64,000 nt of DNA. It comes from Incurvaria masculella (lineage: Eukaryota; Arthropoda; Insecta; Lepidoptera; Incurvariidae). Below are positions 32,818 to 43,920 of the stretch, piece after piece. Below the pieces are notes generated by a model. It was not told the origin of the DNA. It saw nothing but the letters and a program-made list of their open reading frames with translations, and ran no database searches. The stretch spans positions 1,696,501 to 1,760,500 of the forward strand of contig OX335651.1 in assembly GCA_946894095.1 (NCBI GenBank). The letters run 5' to 3'. Each line of letters starts with the position of its first letter. Position 1 is the first letter of the stretch. The position numbers and the translations under genes are program-made.

Positions 32818-33247
32818 GAAAGAATACTAAGGATTACTCATGTATATTACTGCTAAGGATAACTCCTTGAATCCTTTGTTATTAAACGATCGACGCACAC
32901 AAAAAAAGTTACATACATAAATATTTTTCCATCACGCCGTTTCCCAAATTGAGTAAGTAGAGGTGATAGAGCTTAATAAGATACGATCACCCCATAGATA
33001 TGTTTATCCATACATTTCCGTCAGAACAGGCGTTAATGTAATAATACTCAATTTGGTCACGAAAAGTTTTTTCTAGGCCATGTAAAAAAACAATCTCACT
33101 CACTCTCGTCTTGTAAATAGTTTTTTCATTCTTTCGTCACTTATTCATTCTAAATAACCCAACACTTTTATTTCCTGTAGGACGCGCTACAAATAACCAC
33201 CAGTGTCTAAGACTGCGCATGTGCACATAATTATTCAATAATGAAAG
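32818..33247. other. Noncoding stretch
   Basis: AT-rich. Nothing recognised. Confidence 0.4.
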
Positions 33248-33556
33248 AAAACCGGCCAAGTGCGAGTCGGACTCGCACACGAAGGGTTCCGTACCATCGT
33301 AAAAAAAAAACAAAAAAAACACGTTCTTTGTATGGGATCCCCCTTTAATTTTAATTATTTTTTAATCTTACCTATTTGTTGTTGTAGCGGCAAAATAAAT
33401 ACACACTCTGTGAAATTTTCAGCTGCCTACCTGTTACGGTTACTGAGATACAGCCCTGTGACAGACGGACGGACGGACGGACGGACGGACGGACGGACAG
33501 CGGAGGCTTAGTAATAGGGTTCCGTTTTCACCCTTTGGGTACGGAACCCTAAAAAG
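33248..33556 (+). repeat. ACGG-array element, full copy
   Basis: It starts AAACCGGCCAAGTGCGAGTC (with the palindrome TGCGAGTCGGACTCGCA). It continues through GGGTTCCGTACCATCG, TGTATGGGATCCCC, CGGCAAAATAAATACACACT and CTGTTACGGTTACTGAGATA, has about 8 ACGG units and ends GGTACGGAACCCTAAAAA. The GGGTTCCGTACC near the start and GGTACGGAACCC at the end are inverted. No coding function. Confidence 0.85.
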
Positions 33557-33560
33557 GCAT

Positions 33561-33806
33561 TCGTCCGAAATCGACAAGATATCATTAGCAAAGCTGTCGA
33601 CTTATAGACTCTCTACCTTTTTAATTGATGGCTGCTCCTCGGAAGGCATGTCTGTGAACGCTGCTGTTCCGCAAGGCTCTATTCTGTCGCCAACCCTGTT
33701 TATGCTCCTTATGAATGACATGACAATGCTTGACGATATGAATTGCTATTATTTATATCTCATGGTGCTTTATAGTGCAGCGCACGGGAGCTACCTGTGT
33801 CGTTGA
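33561..33806 (+). pseudogene. Reverse transcriptase fragment
   Basis: The frame gives IDKISLAKLSTYRLSTFLID, then GMSVNAAVPQGSILSPTLF and LLMNDM. VPQGSxLSPTLF is RT motif B of R1/Jockey-type LINEs. The YADD block that should follow is missing (NCYYLYLMVLYS instead), so the core is broken. It directly follows an ACGG-array element. Everything upstream and downstream of this block is lost. Confidence 0.8.
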
Positions 33807-34128
33807 CCAACGGTTACCACAGGTTAGTACTAAATGAAATGAAATAATTTTATTTGTTCACTTATGGGTTAATAGGGGATACATATTTAGTTTTCAGAAT
33901 TCCCAAAAGATGCCCGTTACAGTGTACAAATAAAAAGACCGTATTCACATATAGAATAATATAAAAACATAATTATTCAATATTTAAACACGTACATTTC
34001 CCGACGCTATCCGATACAAAATAAAATAATAAAATCCAAACCAGCATCGCATGTCTATTAAGTAAAAAATATATAATAATAATGAAATCCTTAAGACAGT
34101 AATAGGAATAAATAAAAATAAATTAATA
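33807..34128. other. Noncoding stretch
   Basis: AT-rich. 33835-33900 (AAATGAAATGAAATAATTTT) resembles a retroposon tail but is not assigned. Confidence 0.35.
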
Positions 34129-35057
34129 GGTTGGGGAAAAAGTTTCTTCGCATTTTTTAAGAAAATTCAAAAAATTTTTTAATATGGTTTATTTACATTT
34201 AACTAAAGTATGTAGGTACCATTTTGTTCGATAACTTTTTGCCATCTTGTAGGTAGGGACATGATCCCATTGCTATAGAAATATTGGGACTTCTGATCAA
34301 TATACCGCGACAAGTGGTTTTGGCAGTCCTCTCGTGATGTTAACCTGACACTGCCTAAAGAATTCTGAAGAGACCTAAACAGGTGGAAATCTGAAGGTGC
34401 AAGGTCAGGACTATACGGCGGATGCATTAACACCTCCCAGCCAAACTCTCTTAGTTTTTGCTGAGTGGCTAAAGATGTGTGAGGTCTAGCCGGTTCATTA
34501 GGTTTCTTTCAGTGAGCTCGTGAGGTACCCAAATATCGAGCTTTTTTGTGTACCCAGTTCTTTTCAAATGCGCCAAAACTGTTTTGTGGTCAATTCCTAG
34601 TTCTTCAGCTACGTCGTAACTACTGATATGCCGATCTTGCTCCACTTTTTCAAAAATGGCATCCATTTTATCCGTAATAGGGCGACCAGAGCGACGTGCA
34701 TCTTTGACATCAAAATTTCCGGATTGAAAACGCTTAAACCAAATTTGTGCTACTCTCACAGACACTGCACTAGGTCCATAAACATCGCAAATTTTTTTCG
34801 CGGCTTGCGTTGCATTTTTACCTTTTTTGTAGTAAAATTTTAAAATGTATCGAATTTCTTCATTAGATTCACTCATTTTGACAGTACGAAAAACAAATGA
34901 GAATCACACATTTTCCTAATTTGAATTTGGAATTATGTTCTTTAAAATTTAAACTTTCAATGATACCAAAACCAGCCAGATACAAATAGTATAGCCAAAG
35001 AGATTTTATTACAAGTTCATACATACTATAATGCGAAAAGACTTTTTCCCCGACCAT
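34129..35057 (-). mobile_element. Internally deleted mariner element
   Basis: The ends are inverted: left GGTTGGGGAAAAAGTTTCTT and right, reverse-complemented, GGTCGGGGAAAAAGTCTTTT, followed by CGCATT. TA lies next to each end (34127-34128; 35058-35059, allowing two extra bases). The length is 929 bp; autonomous mariners are about 1.3 kb. Transposase remnants are on the minus strand (34203-34876). Confidence 0.9.
34203..34876 (-). pseudogene. Mariner transposase, central deletion
   Basis: The N-terminal part (34876 down to about 34490) has the mariner helix-turn-helix DNA-binding region: WFKRFQSGNFDVKDARRSG, a GRP linker, a second helical segment and the conserved WVPHEL. The C-terminal part (34490-34203) resumes in another frame at PARPHTSLATQQ and holds SPDLAPSDFHLF with the last catalytic Asp of the D,D34D triad. 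The deletion, near 34490, removes the first two catalytic aspartates (about 120 residues) and shifts the frame. Catalytic activity is therefore not expected, but the TIRs could still respond to a transposase in trans. Confidence 0.9.
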
Positions 35058-35587
35058 TATAATTCATTAATATTTTAAAGAGTTCATCGAGTGAATCTTA
35101 ATTACAATCTGCTAACCAAGAATACAGTCTATTTAGTAAAATCGTTGTCGTCATTATACAATGTAAAAGTAATAAAACAAATGAATTTTCGTTCATTAAA
35201 TTTTTTTTTAAATAAAGGAGCATATAGGTGGAAGAATGTTTTTGAACTCGATCGGCAATGTCCGAATGGGGTAAGCCGAACTTGGTCCAGTTTAATGCCT
35301 CAAAGTCACAAGTCTGTACATTTAATTCTGAGCAGACTTAATTTGAAACTGTTTCTCAAAATATCAAAATAATGAGTTGATTTAGATTATGCATGAATAT
35401 ATTTTTTTTCTCCTAACATGTCACTGGTAAATTTGAAATACATTTTAATGCGGAATCGATTGAATCCTCTCCCTTATTTCAAATCATTTTACAAAGGTTA
35501 TGGTCATAGGAATTATACGTAGTTTAAAACTTACCTCAGCTATATTAGTTTCACATACTCCTTCTCAATATTTTTTGTGCAACCTGA
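35058..35587. other. Noncoding stretch
   Basis: AT-rich. Nothing recognised. Confidence 0.4.
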
Positions 35588-35967
35588 TTTTTTATGTGAC
35601 TGGACATGGATGGCTAATACCACACCTTCTGTCATGGTATTAGCCCAATACACCACATGGGAACTAGATGCCATGCCAGGACCTTCCTTATATTGCACGG
35701 CTACATTGAACTGGATGGAAAACACGGACAATTTTCATTGCCGCTTCGACCATCGTTCATCCAATGCGATGGTACCAACCCGGGCGGGATAAACCCTACC
35801 ACCTAGTAAGTAAGGAAGGGGACCTACAGCTTAACGTGGAATCCGAACCACGGCCAGCCTCTCTCAACGGTCGAATGGTACCCATCCAAGACCAGACCGG
35901 ACCCAGCGTTGCTTAACTTCGGAGAGCGATCGCCGAAGTGTCGCGCCACTGGGCCAATGAGGCTGAC
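35588..35967 (-). mobile_element. Full-length 5S rRNA-headed SINE
   Basis: Minus orientation, same organisation and length (380 bp) as 10655-11036. CGTTGCTTAACTTCGG and ACCCATCCAAGACC on + are the complements of the 5S A and C boxes. The body carries CATGGGAACTAG, the 5S-type variant. The 3' end is ATGTGACTGGACATGG with a short T run on +. Its head directly abuts another SINE at 35968. Confidence 0.85.
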
Positions 35968-36312
35968 CTATACGATATTAGCCCAATACTCCACGTTCTC
36001 GAAGGAATTAGGTGCCATGCCAGGACCTTCCCTTTATGAGCATGGTTCTGGATCGAAAACACGGACAATTTTTCATTGCCGCTTCGACCATAGTTTCATT
36101 CAATGCGGTGGTACCAACCCTGAGGGGCTTAACCCTACCATCTAGTAGGATAAGGGGACCTACTCTTTTACATGATTTCCGAACCAGCTCGCATTCGTAA
36201 CTAAATGCACTTATCCAACTCAAGAGAAAGAAAGTGGTGCATGACCGGGGCGAGGAATTGAACCCAGACCTCTTCCGTGCAAGGCAAGTCCTCTTGACCA
36301 CGAGCTAGGACT
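35968..36312 (-). mobile_element. tRNA-headed SINE
   Basis: Minus orientation. The head at 36312-36235 has an A-box-like TGGTCAAGAGG and a B box GGTTCAATTCC, then the linker (CACTTTCTTTCTCTTG, CGAATGCGAGCTGG) and the body. The variant AATTCCTTCGAGAA marks the tRNA-type body. The last 40 or so bases of the body are missing where the 5S-headed SINE begins. Confidence 0.8.
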
Positions 36313-38339
36313 TTATTTAAAATTTGGTAGATACAATTTAATTTCAGGATTATGTCACCTGCAAACACACCTGTTATATATGTATTATATATATTATATT
36401 AACTATTCCAAGAAGTAAGTATGAGTAAGTATTATTGTTCAGGAAGAATTTATATCGGGGAACATCGATATTGACTCGGGAGCGTTCTGGGAAGACCGGC
36501 ACATGTAGGTCGTCACCCGGATTCGAAGCTCGTCTCGGAATCCCCGCGTAAACAACGATCGTTGCCCGCCACTAGATACTGTCCATTGTTTCAAAGGGTT
36601 GGCCAGGTAACGTTTGTTGTGCAACTCTATGCAACTTCAACGCGATACACATAGAAAAGCGTAGTGCAGTTTTATTGAGAAAATTAGTATTCTTATTTCA
36701 TTCTTTATCCTATAGTTTTTTTTTTTCACCAATTCTATGTATATAATTTTTTAATATAAATACATTCTTTAATGAGGCGTTTTGTGTTAACAAAAATTAT
36801 TTAGTTTATTTATTCATACATAGTTAATCGGATATGAAGAATTGTAAGGTTTTATGAATTAGTTCGCCTCGTTACCTAACAAATATTGTAATTAAATCAT
36901 TTGTATTCGTTAGTATGCGGGGTGTTTCGGAACAGATAGTAGAAACTTCGGAAATATAAAGTAATAATTGAAAAAAAAAACCCGCATAACTACAATATTA
37001 AACAAATATAAAATATTACAAATTGTAAAATAATTGTGAAGATTATATGAACTTTTGTGGTGCATTTATGTTTTCTTCAGATTAGAAGCGAGGAGCTGCA
37101 GTGATTAAAACCTATTGTCCTGACCTTTCTTTAGAGAATATAGCCAAACCAACTTATTACATAAGTCATGTTGGGTAAGTTGCATTTAATCACAAACTTC
37201 TGAATCATTTCGCATTATTGCCATATTTGTTACTGCATAGAGAAAAACATAAAATATTCTTAATTTAAATTTATATTTAGTCTTAATTAAACAATCGTCT
37301 TTTTTAACGTGTTTGATTGAATTTGATTAAACATTTTATGAACCCCGTTCTATAAATTAAAAAAAAATACATGACTTCATGACAGAAGCAAATATCGCAC
37401 CCATTTTGTCGTTACATCTTGAATGTTATATTATCGAAGCCTTGCGGTAGGCCACAATTTTTAAGTAAACAGTCAGTAATAAAAATGACAGTTACCCGAT
37501 TCCTACATTCATTGTCGCCCGTATCCATAGCAACCGACGCGACACCGCCTGTATCTAGTTAGTACAAAGGTCTTTGCAGTTACATTGGTAGCTATCTGTC
37601 GGTGGTGTGGCAGTCGAAGGTCGTCGCACTCGCTCACTTACTTGCCTGCGTTGGGGTCGGGAGTATTTACAGGGTTGCCATATCCTGAAGACTTCATTGC
37701 AAACAATGAGGACTGATAAGTTTCTGAAAACAAGGAAGATCACATAACATTTAATTATTCTATTGCTGAAACTATTTTGGCATAGCAATTGAACTAGTTA
37801 CATCCATTATTTTTCCTACTGTATTTTAAGATCATCATAAGTAGACGTATGCAAGAACTGTATAAAACGATGAGATAACATTGTTTGTGTAGAAATGGGT
37901 AATCGGGTTCGAAACAGGGTCTTAGTGAATATCCGCTTCAAAACTTTCTCAAAGTATATCAAGCTATATTAGCAAAGTTTTAGTGGACACAATTATAACA
38001 TTAAATTTTGTCAGAACAAACATTCGGTTGCGATAGTTAACATGATATAAGTATAATTGAGACATACAAAAACAAATTATTAAAAAATATATAAAAACTG
38101 ACAGCGTAAATAATTGTAACTTATTGTTTTTAATTTACCTAGTAAAGGAACTGAAAAGAGAGAAACAAGTTGAAAAATAAAAAAAAAATGTGTTTGAATG
38201 ATCATGGTGTTCACAAACTTAGTGAAAAAAAATTTTTTGAAGACATATAATTGTGCGCCAAAAATCGGCCATTTTTTTTCATAATTTTCATATATCCAGT
38301 GTTACTCTCACAATTAAGACGAATCTAACGACACCTCTC
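36313..38339. other. Noncoding stretch
   Basis: No gene recognised. 36460-36640 is single-copy and GC-richer and contains CATTGTTTCAAAGGG, which resembles a TCF-type site; this is not evidence of function. 36900-37480 is strongly AT-rich. Confidence 0.4.
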
Positions 38340-38455
38340 AAGCTTAAATCTATCAAGCTATTTAGGCTGCAGAGCGTGCCAAAGAAATATACATACATAC
38401 ACACGAAAAACAAAACCCTTCTTCTTGCGCAGTCGGGTAGGCAGTCGGGTAATAA
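38340..38455. repeat. Repeat end fragment (CTTCTTGCGCAGTCGGGTA)
   Basis: CCCTTCTTCTTGCGCAGTCG occurs here and, as CCCTTCTTCTGGCGCAGTTG, at 54268-54287. I know similar ends from lepidopteran interspersed repeats. The family is not named. Confidence 0.4.
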
Positions 38456-38517
38456 AAACTTCAGCTACAAAAACACTTTTGATAGTAATTTGAACCATAT
38501 AGCATTTGCCACAAATT

Positions 38518-38625
38518 GTTGGTAGTCAAATAACACTAAGCTACGTCACAAAATGATAGATCCGTGGATTCGATTAACTCAGTAAAGAAGAACCCGCTAA
38601 GAAACTTCACTGGTTGATTGATTAT
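38518..38625 (-). repeat. LINE-like 3' end fragment (stem-loop tail)
   Basis: Minus strand: CCAGTGAAGTTTCTTAGCGG, GTTCTTCTTTACTGAG and TTGACTACC. The order is the same as in 8570-8712. Confidence 0.55.
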
Positions 38626-39016
38626 TTCCGTCGATATTTAATGATATTTCCAATTATTTCAGTACTGAGCCTCATATCAGGTGTCACAAAAACCAGGCTT
38701 TGCCAACATTAGTTGGGGTACTTGCCCAATCTAATTTCTTTGCATATCTACATACAGGGTTTATTTTTCCAATGTCTATTTCGCTTTTTATATTATTTGT
38801 GTTATAACGTGATTACAATAAGTAATCTGTACACCTCAATGTTTTGAGCGGAGACGACTACTGTACTATCCAATGTGTTTAAACAAATAAATAACAAAAC
38901 TTTAAAAAAACAAATATCTTATGCTGTTCAGAAAATTTGTCTGACGTAGCATTTAGACCAGAAAACAATAACAAAAAAGAAACAGCAACCCTCAATTCTA
39001 GCAGTTGTATCCAAAG
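38626..39016. other. Noncoding stretch
   Basis: AT-rich. Nothing recognised. Confidence 0.4.
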
Positions 39017-39118
39017 AGGACCTGTCAAAAGTGAGTACCGGACTAACCATACAAAAACCGGTTTAGTCCGACCTTAAAACGCGTACTTAAGTTAGTCCGC
39101 CCACTCTGAATAGAGTTG
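39017..39118. mobile_element. TTCAGAGTG-family palindromic MITE, copy 3
   Basis: Interior palindrome GGACTAACCAT...AAACCGGTTTAGTCCG and right end GTCCGCCCACTCTGAATAG. The left end is weaker (ACCTGTCAAAAGTGAG). Confidence 0.6.
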
Positions 39119-40671
39119 TAGGGGATTGAAAATAAAATTATTCAATTTACGTACTAATACAAAAACTTGTTTGAACTTGGCAACCCTAGCGAGGAATCAG
39201 GACGGTCGACGGTTGGCGCCGGCGCGTCGGTTCCCGGCTCCACATACTTCCAGGAACGTAGCCCCTTCCTCGTCCAGGATACCACGACACGCTCGCCTCC
39301 GCCACATCTCCCGAATGGAAGACGGCAAGTCTTCCATGAAGGATAACATTCTTCATAATTGCTGAAAAGAAAAGGATTTTATTAATTGTGCGGACTGGGA
39401 ATGTTTTTTTTTATTTATACAGTATATAAGCGAGGTTACATGCCGGATTCTAGGCGGGAAAATGTGTTGCGAGTGAGTTTTGAATGGAAAATCATATAGA
39501 AAACTGTACATGCATTTTAAATATAAAAAATATTAAATAGTGATACAATGTTAAATTTTAAATTAAAAATGGGTTCAAATTGCCACTTATCCTAAAGTTA
39601 ACTAAAAATAAAAATCAACTTCGAATGTAAATTTTCCCGTGTAAACATAACGTTCGTAATTTATTTTAACGAAATAAAATTGCTACTCTTTTCCGAAAAT
39701 GGCATGCGTCATAGGAAGAAGAATCTCAACTCTGCCCGCGCACTCCTACTAGAAATCTACCGGAAGCGACGTAGAAAACGATTCTGTACTGACATATAAA
39801 TATTGAATCAACGAGGTGCCGAGTTCGAGTGAAGTATTGAACACTATGCGCCGGCGAATTTCGCAAACGGCTAATAATAGGTCACCCACCAAAATCAGAC
39901 GTCCTACATTGGACGCGACACGCACGCGTCAGCCGAGGCTTTGTCAAGGACTACGAAAAGCTGTAAAGACGAGGTAAAATCGTAATCTCAAACTATTTGA
40001 ATTTTCTAATAAATATATGCAATATTAAACTAAGCAACCTTGACGAATCCAACAACAAATAATATTTAAATTAATTAATCTAAATTGAGACCAAACTGGC
40101 GATTCTTACTATTACATAGAAACATGCACGAGTATCTAAATGTAGGGTACATACTTTTTTATTTCCTCCAAACTCACACTTCCTACAAATCTATTTATTC
40201 AGACATACTTGCATGCACCTATACATACCACACTCACTCACACTCGCTATTTTTCCCAAGAAAGTCACTAACTATTTTGGGAAAAAGAAAAGTTAGTCAC
40301 TTTAAATTTAATTGATAAATATTTTTGTTATTATTATATTTTTGAAGAAAACATAGCACAGTTTTAATACCATAATCAAGACATTAGAAGATGCGGCTCT
40401 TGTACCGATAAAACTAACACATACTGTTTGAATTAGTTGCGCTGGACTGCGCGCACCAACTCATTAATTCCGCGCAGTCTGGCAATAAAAATATTATATT
40501 TAACAATCCGAAAACAATAATTATGTATGTGTCCAACATTTATAATAATAAATAGGTAAGAGTACGTAGCAGAAAAACAACATTTGCTGCGTACTTTTTC
40601 ATATATCGATAATATCCTTATTATCCAAGCTATGAATTTAATTTAAGTTAATTTTAAATTATATTGTGCCC
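39119..40671. other. Noncoding stretch
   Basis: 39180-39320 is GC-richer and single-copy; the rest is AT-rich. No gene or repeat recognised. Confidence 0.4.
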
Positions 40672-41060
40672 ATCTATATCTATACTAATAATAAATCTGC
40701 AAGGGGTGTTCATAGAGTAAGTTGCTTTGTTTTCTAAGATACTTCGTTTGTGGGCTTTATGTATGATACTAAAACTAAATTGACGATTTTTAGAAATCAG
40801 TTTTGTATGTATGTATGTATGTATGTTCCTCCATAACTTTTAAACAGTTGATCCGAATTCGATGAAACTAACTACACATGTATGTAACTACACGGGACAC
40901 AGGATAAGCTATATATAACTTATTTCCGCTTACGCTAAGATGTAGCTGTCATACAAACCGAAATGCCCCGAGGCGGCGGCTTGGAAGGGTAATCGCTATC
41001 TGCCTTTGTTTCTTCGTTTACTTCTTATAAGCCACGCAACGGATTTTTCGATACTGTTTT
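40672..41060. repeat. Decayed lepidopteran interspersed repeat with (GTAT)n
   Basis: It starts TATACTAATAATAAATCTGC, contains GTATGTATGTATGTATGT (40806-40825) and then CATAACTTTTAAACAGTTGA, TCCGAATTCGATGAA and GGATAAGCTATATATAAC. This order resembles a family very common in moth and butterfly genomes (from memory). No coding function. Confidence 0.5.
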
Positions 41061-41371
41061 CATTAATATAAGGAGCGATCAAGAGCAAGAATTGCGCATG
41101 TATTTTTTTATTTTTAATGCTAACCTAAAGAAAAAATAAAAACTATGTACTTGAAAATTGTAGGTGTAAACAGGCCTACAGATTCCACGATATCATGTAG
41201 AGCGATAAATTCGAACCACTCACCTGATTTATATGCGTATTTTATTAACGTATGGCAACTATAGGCGCAGTCAGATTCCGGATAGTATTTCTAAAGCAGT
41301 GCCAGTGCAGTAAGGGTCTGACGGCATATGCTTTTAAAATCCACTCCGAAATGTTTACGAAGCTCTAAATG
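41061..41371. other. Noncoding stretch
   Basis: AT-rich. Nothing recognised. Confidence 0.35.
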
Positions 41372-41550
41372 GGAATATGTGGATGTTTCTCATTAAACCA
41401 TGCCATATCGGTTCAAACGATTTTGATTAAATTTGTTCGATGGATATATAGTCATTTTTGGTGGGTAAATTTTTATCCAGGAAACAATTCAGACCGAAAT
41501 CAATCCAACACGCCATTGACCCGAGCGGAGCCAGGTACTGCAGCTATTAA
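41372..41550. repeat. Decayed interspersed repeat, 3' part
   Basis: TGCCATATCGGTTCAAACGA then CCGAAATCAATCC and GACCCGAGCGGAGCCAGGTA. The GCGGAGCC end is like the terminal part of the family at 40672. Low certainty. Confidence 0.35.
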
Positions 41551-41789
41551 TAAAATACAATGCAAATTTCGTCATATCGTATTTAGACTGTGGACACACC
41601 AACTTTCCTATCACACAAGAAAGAGTTGCAAGAAACTTAAAATTAAATGATATTCATTTCAGCCCCCGTTTTTGACGAATAATGTATGTATTTTAAAAAT
41701 CAAGTTATTGTTCATCCAAACTAACATTTAAATATGGTTTTATATACATACATGTATTTACGTCTTAGTTCAAGGAAAGGAAATAAATT

Positions 41790-42050
41790 TAATGTAAGTT
41801 TGGCCGTACCAGCGAGTTCCTTTCACAGATGTGCGGTTGTACATCCCTCAATTCGTTGTCTACGCCGCATAATAGGTCCATGTGCTCGACGCTCGCGTCG
41901 ACGTATCAAATGAAGACGGACAGGTAAATATTTTCGAAGCAATGAGCGCGGCAGCTCCGCTGAACCGCTGCCAAGCTATTATGGGATTTTGCCGCCAACA
42001 GTTCGCAATCAAACCAATGCTGGCTGAGCACCTTTCCAAATTGAATATTG
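41790..42050. other. Unassigned segment with open frames on both strands
   Basis: Frames at 41882-42066 (+) and 41860-42066 (-) overlap and both run into a retroposon fragment. The + frame starts LDARVDVSNEDGQVNIFEA. I do not recognise either. It may be old transposon coding sequence. Confidence 0.25.
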
Positions 42051-42051
42051 A

Positions 42052-42235
42052 TAATTGTTTATTCATAATCCATAGACAGTACAGCCCTCGGATTTGTCAT
42101 ATTTTATCATTAGTCAGTTCAGCAATCCCAGCGAAGAAGAACTGGCAAGAAACTCAGCTGGATTAATTTTTTTTCAACGTCCACTTAGTCTAAGTTAACA
42201 AAAGTATTTGGCACTCCTTACTATCACATGTATAG
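42052..42235 (-). repeat. Retroposon 3' end fragment (GACAGTACACTGC family)
   Basis: Best copy of the family. On the minus strand CCAGCTGAG...TTCTTGCCAGTTCTTC and CTTCGCTGGGATTGC form a stem-loop, followed by GAACTGACTAATGATAAAAT, TGTACTGTCTATGGATTATG and AATAAACAAT. Confidence 0.65.
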
Positions 42236-42344
42236 GTACCAGAGTGCGGTTTTACGTCATAGTCCATGGAGGGATTTTCGGTCATAGATACTATAAAGCC
42301 TAAAATCATTTTGAGGAAATATATTGTCGGGATAGATATAAATT

Positions 42345-42418
42345 GTCGGGATAGCTCAGTTGGTTTAGAGCAGTGGACATGTAATCCAAAGGTCGCAGGT
42401 TCAAGTCCTGCTTCCGAC
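42345..42418 (+). tRNA. tRNA-Thr(UGU)-like gene, possibly a repeat-borne copy
   Basis: A full cloverleaf can be drawn. Acceptor stem GTCGGGA/TTCCGAC (one G-T), D stem GCTC/GAGC, anticodon stem GTGGA/TCCAA (outer pair mismatched), T arm GCAGG-TTCAAGT-CCTGC. The anticodon TGT is at 42380-42382. The A box TAGCTCAGTTGG and B box GGTTCAAGTCC are intact, and TTTTT follows at 42437-42441, a usual Pol III stop. Oddity: position 33 is A instead of the near-universal U. The 3' half plus flank recurs at 19594-19624, which favours a tRNA-derived repeat or pseudogene over a working gene. GTCGGGATAG is also duplicated just upstream (42326-42335). Confidence 0.6.
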
Positions 42419-42419
42419 G

Positions 42420-42894
42420 AATGTCACGACCAATACTTTTTCAGATTATTTTCAAAATCTGATTACAAATTACAAATTTCAAATTAAAAAAGCTTAAAAT
42501 GTAGATCGCTGAAACTCAAATTAATGAGATAACGGTAATGTCGTATCCATTAAATACATAAAATTATCATATAAAAGAAAAGATTGTAATAAAATGGATT
42601 CAAATAAGTGGTCCCATTTTAGTGTTGTGATCAACTTAGGTCTGGAGACTGCGCATAAAAAGTCCATTACGTTTTATACTATATTAAGTAGAAACTCCCA
42701 AACATTTATTTTGGCGACATCTTGTTTAAATAAAAAAAAACTCTTTCCGGAAGACCACATGGACACTAGAGTAGAATTATAATATCATATGAAGTAAAGC
42801 GACGTTTCTGGGCTGCCAATTTTTATTGAATAAAACATAGAGATGTGACAGATGCATCAAATGCATTTGAATTAAATACGTTCTCCTCCTGTCA
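42420..42894. other. Noncoding stretch
   Basis: AT-rich. Nothing recognised. Confidence 0.4.
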
Positions 42895-43920
42895 TGGTTT
42901 CGAGATTTTCTAACAAATAGACGGTTTCGCGTGCGAGTTGGAGAGGATATGTCCGACCTTACCAAGTTCTAAGCGGTGTACCACAGGGATCCGTCGTCGG
43001 CCCAGTCGCCTTCGGAGTATTTCTAACAGATTTAGTGGAGATAACACACCTCACCTTCTCTCTTTTCGCTGATGATACCAAATTTTTTGCTAATCCTATT
43101 ATCGCCCAGCAAAAAATACAGGACACCCTCGACAAGATTTCTGGATGGACAAAGGAATGGCTATTGTCGCTCAATGCCAGTAAATGCACTGTGCTACACC
43201 TAGGACCCAAAAACCCACATCACTCTTACTGGCTTGATGGAAAAATTATAGAGACAGTGACAACGCAACATGACCTCGGAGTGACCATTTCAGAAGATCT
43301 TAAATGGGAGACACACATCACAGAAGTCGTCAAGAAAGCCAATTCCCTTCTATACATGATCAGAAAGGCCTTCTCGTACATTAATACAGAACTATTCCTA
43401 AAATTATATAATGTATGTAAACTATGTTCGCCCCTTATTGGAATATGCTTTTCTGATTTGGAACCCTTATTATAGAAAGGATATAGACCTTGTGGAGGGT
43501 GTTCAAAGACGGGCCACAAAAATGATTGCAACACTTAAGAATCAAAGTTACGAGCATCGACTTAAAATTCTCGGACTCAGCACCCTAGAGGAACGCCGCC
43601 AGCGAGGAGACCTCATAGAAACATACAAAATCCTCAATGATTACTATAATTTACCAAATCTCAAAGAAATGTTCACAAAAAATACAAACAAACACCTTAG
43701 AGGGCACAGCTTAAAACTGAACCAATCTGCATCAAATTCTAACCCCAGGAAACACTTCTTGGTCAACAGAGTTGTAGACTCTTGGAACAAGCTGCCGGAG
43801 GAGGTCATTAGTGCTGAAACTGTAAATGGATTTAAAAACCGACTAGACAAACATTTAAAGGCAATAAAAAAAACAAATAATCAATAATAATAATAAACAA
43901 TCAATAATCAATAAATAAAA
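42895..43920 (+). pseudogene. 5'-truncated LINE RT (CR1/L2-like), frameshifted
   Basis: The reading starts in the RT palm. DFLTNRRFRVRVGED is in one frame (to about 42968). A shift leads to VLSGVPQGSVVGPVAFGVF (motif B) and SLFADDTKFFA (motif C, FADD), with WLLSLNASKC and LGVTISEDLKWETHI in the thumb. A second shift near 43410 leads to YVRPLLEYAFLIWNPYY, GVQRRATKMIATLKN, LGLSTLEERRQRGDLIETYK, NRVVDSWNKLPEEVI and FKNRLDKHL, the standard ORF2 end. The stop is at 43885-43887 and an (AAT)n/(AATA)n tail follows. The endonuclease and first RT motifs are absent. It meets an oppositely oriented LINE at about 43920. Confidence 0.85.

Noticed and set aside
41860..42166. Overlapping frames on both strands near 41.9 kb
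   Set aside because: Both run into a retroposon 3' end fragment and neither resembles a known protein; kept only as an unassigned segment.
42345..42418. Bacterial contamination suggested by the tRNA-like sequence
   Set aside because: Flanks on both sides are insect-type AT-rich repeat DNA and the 3' flank recurs at 19.6 kb in the same window.
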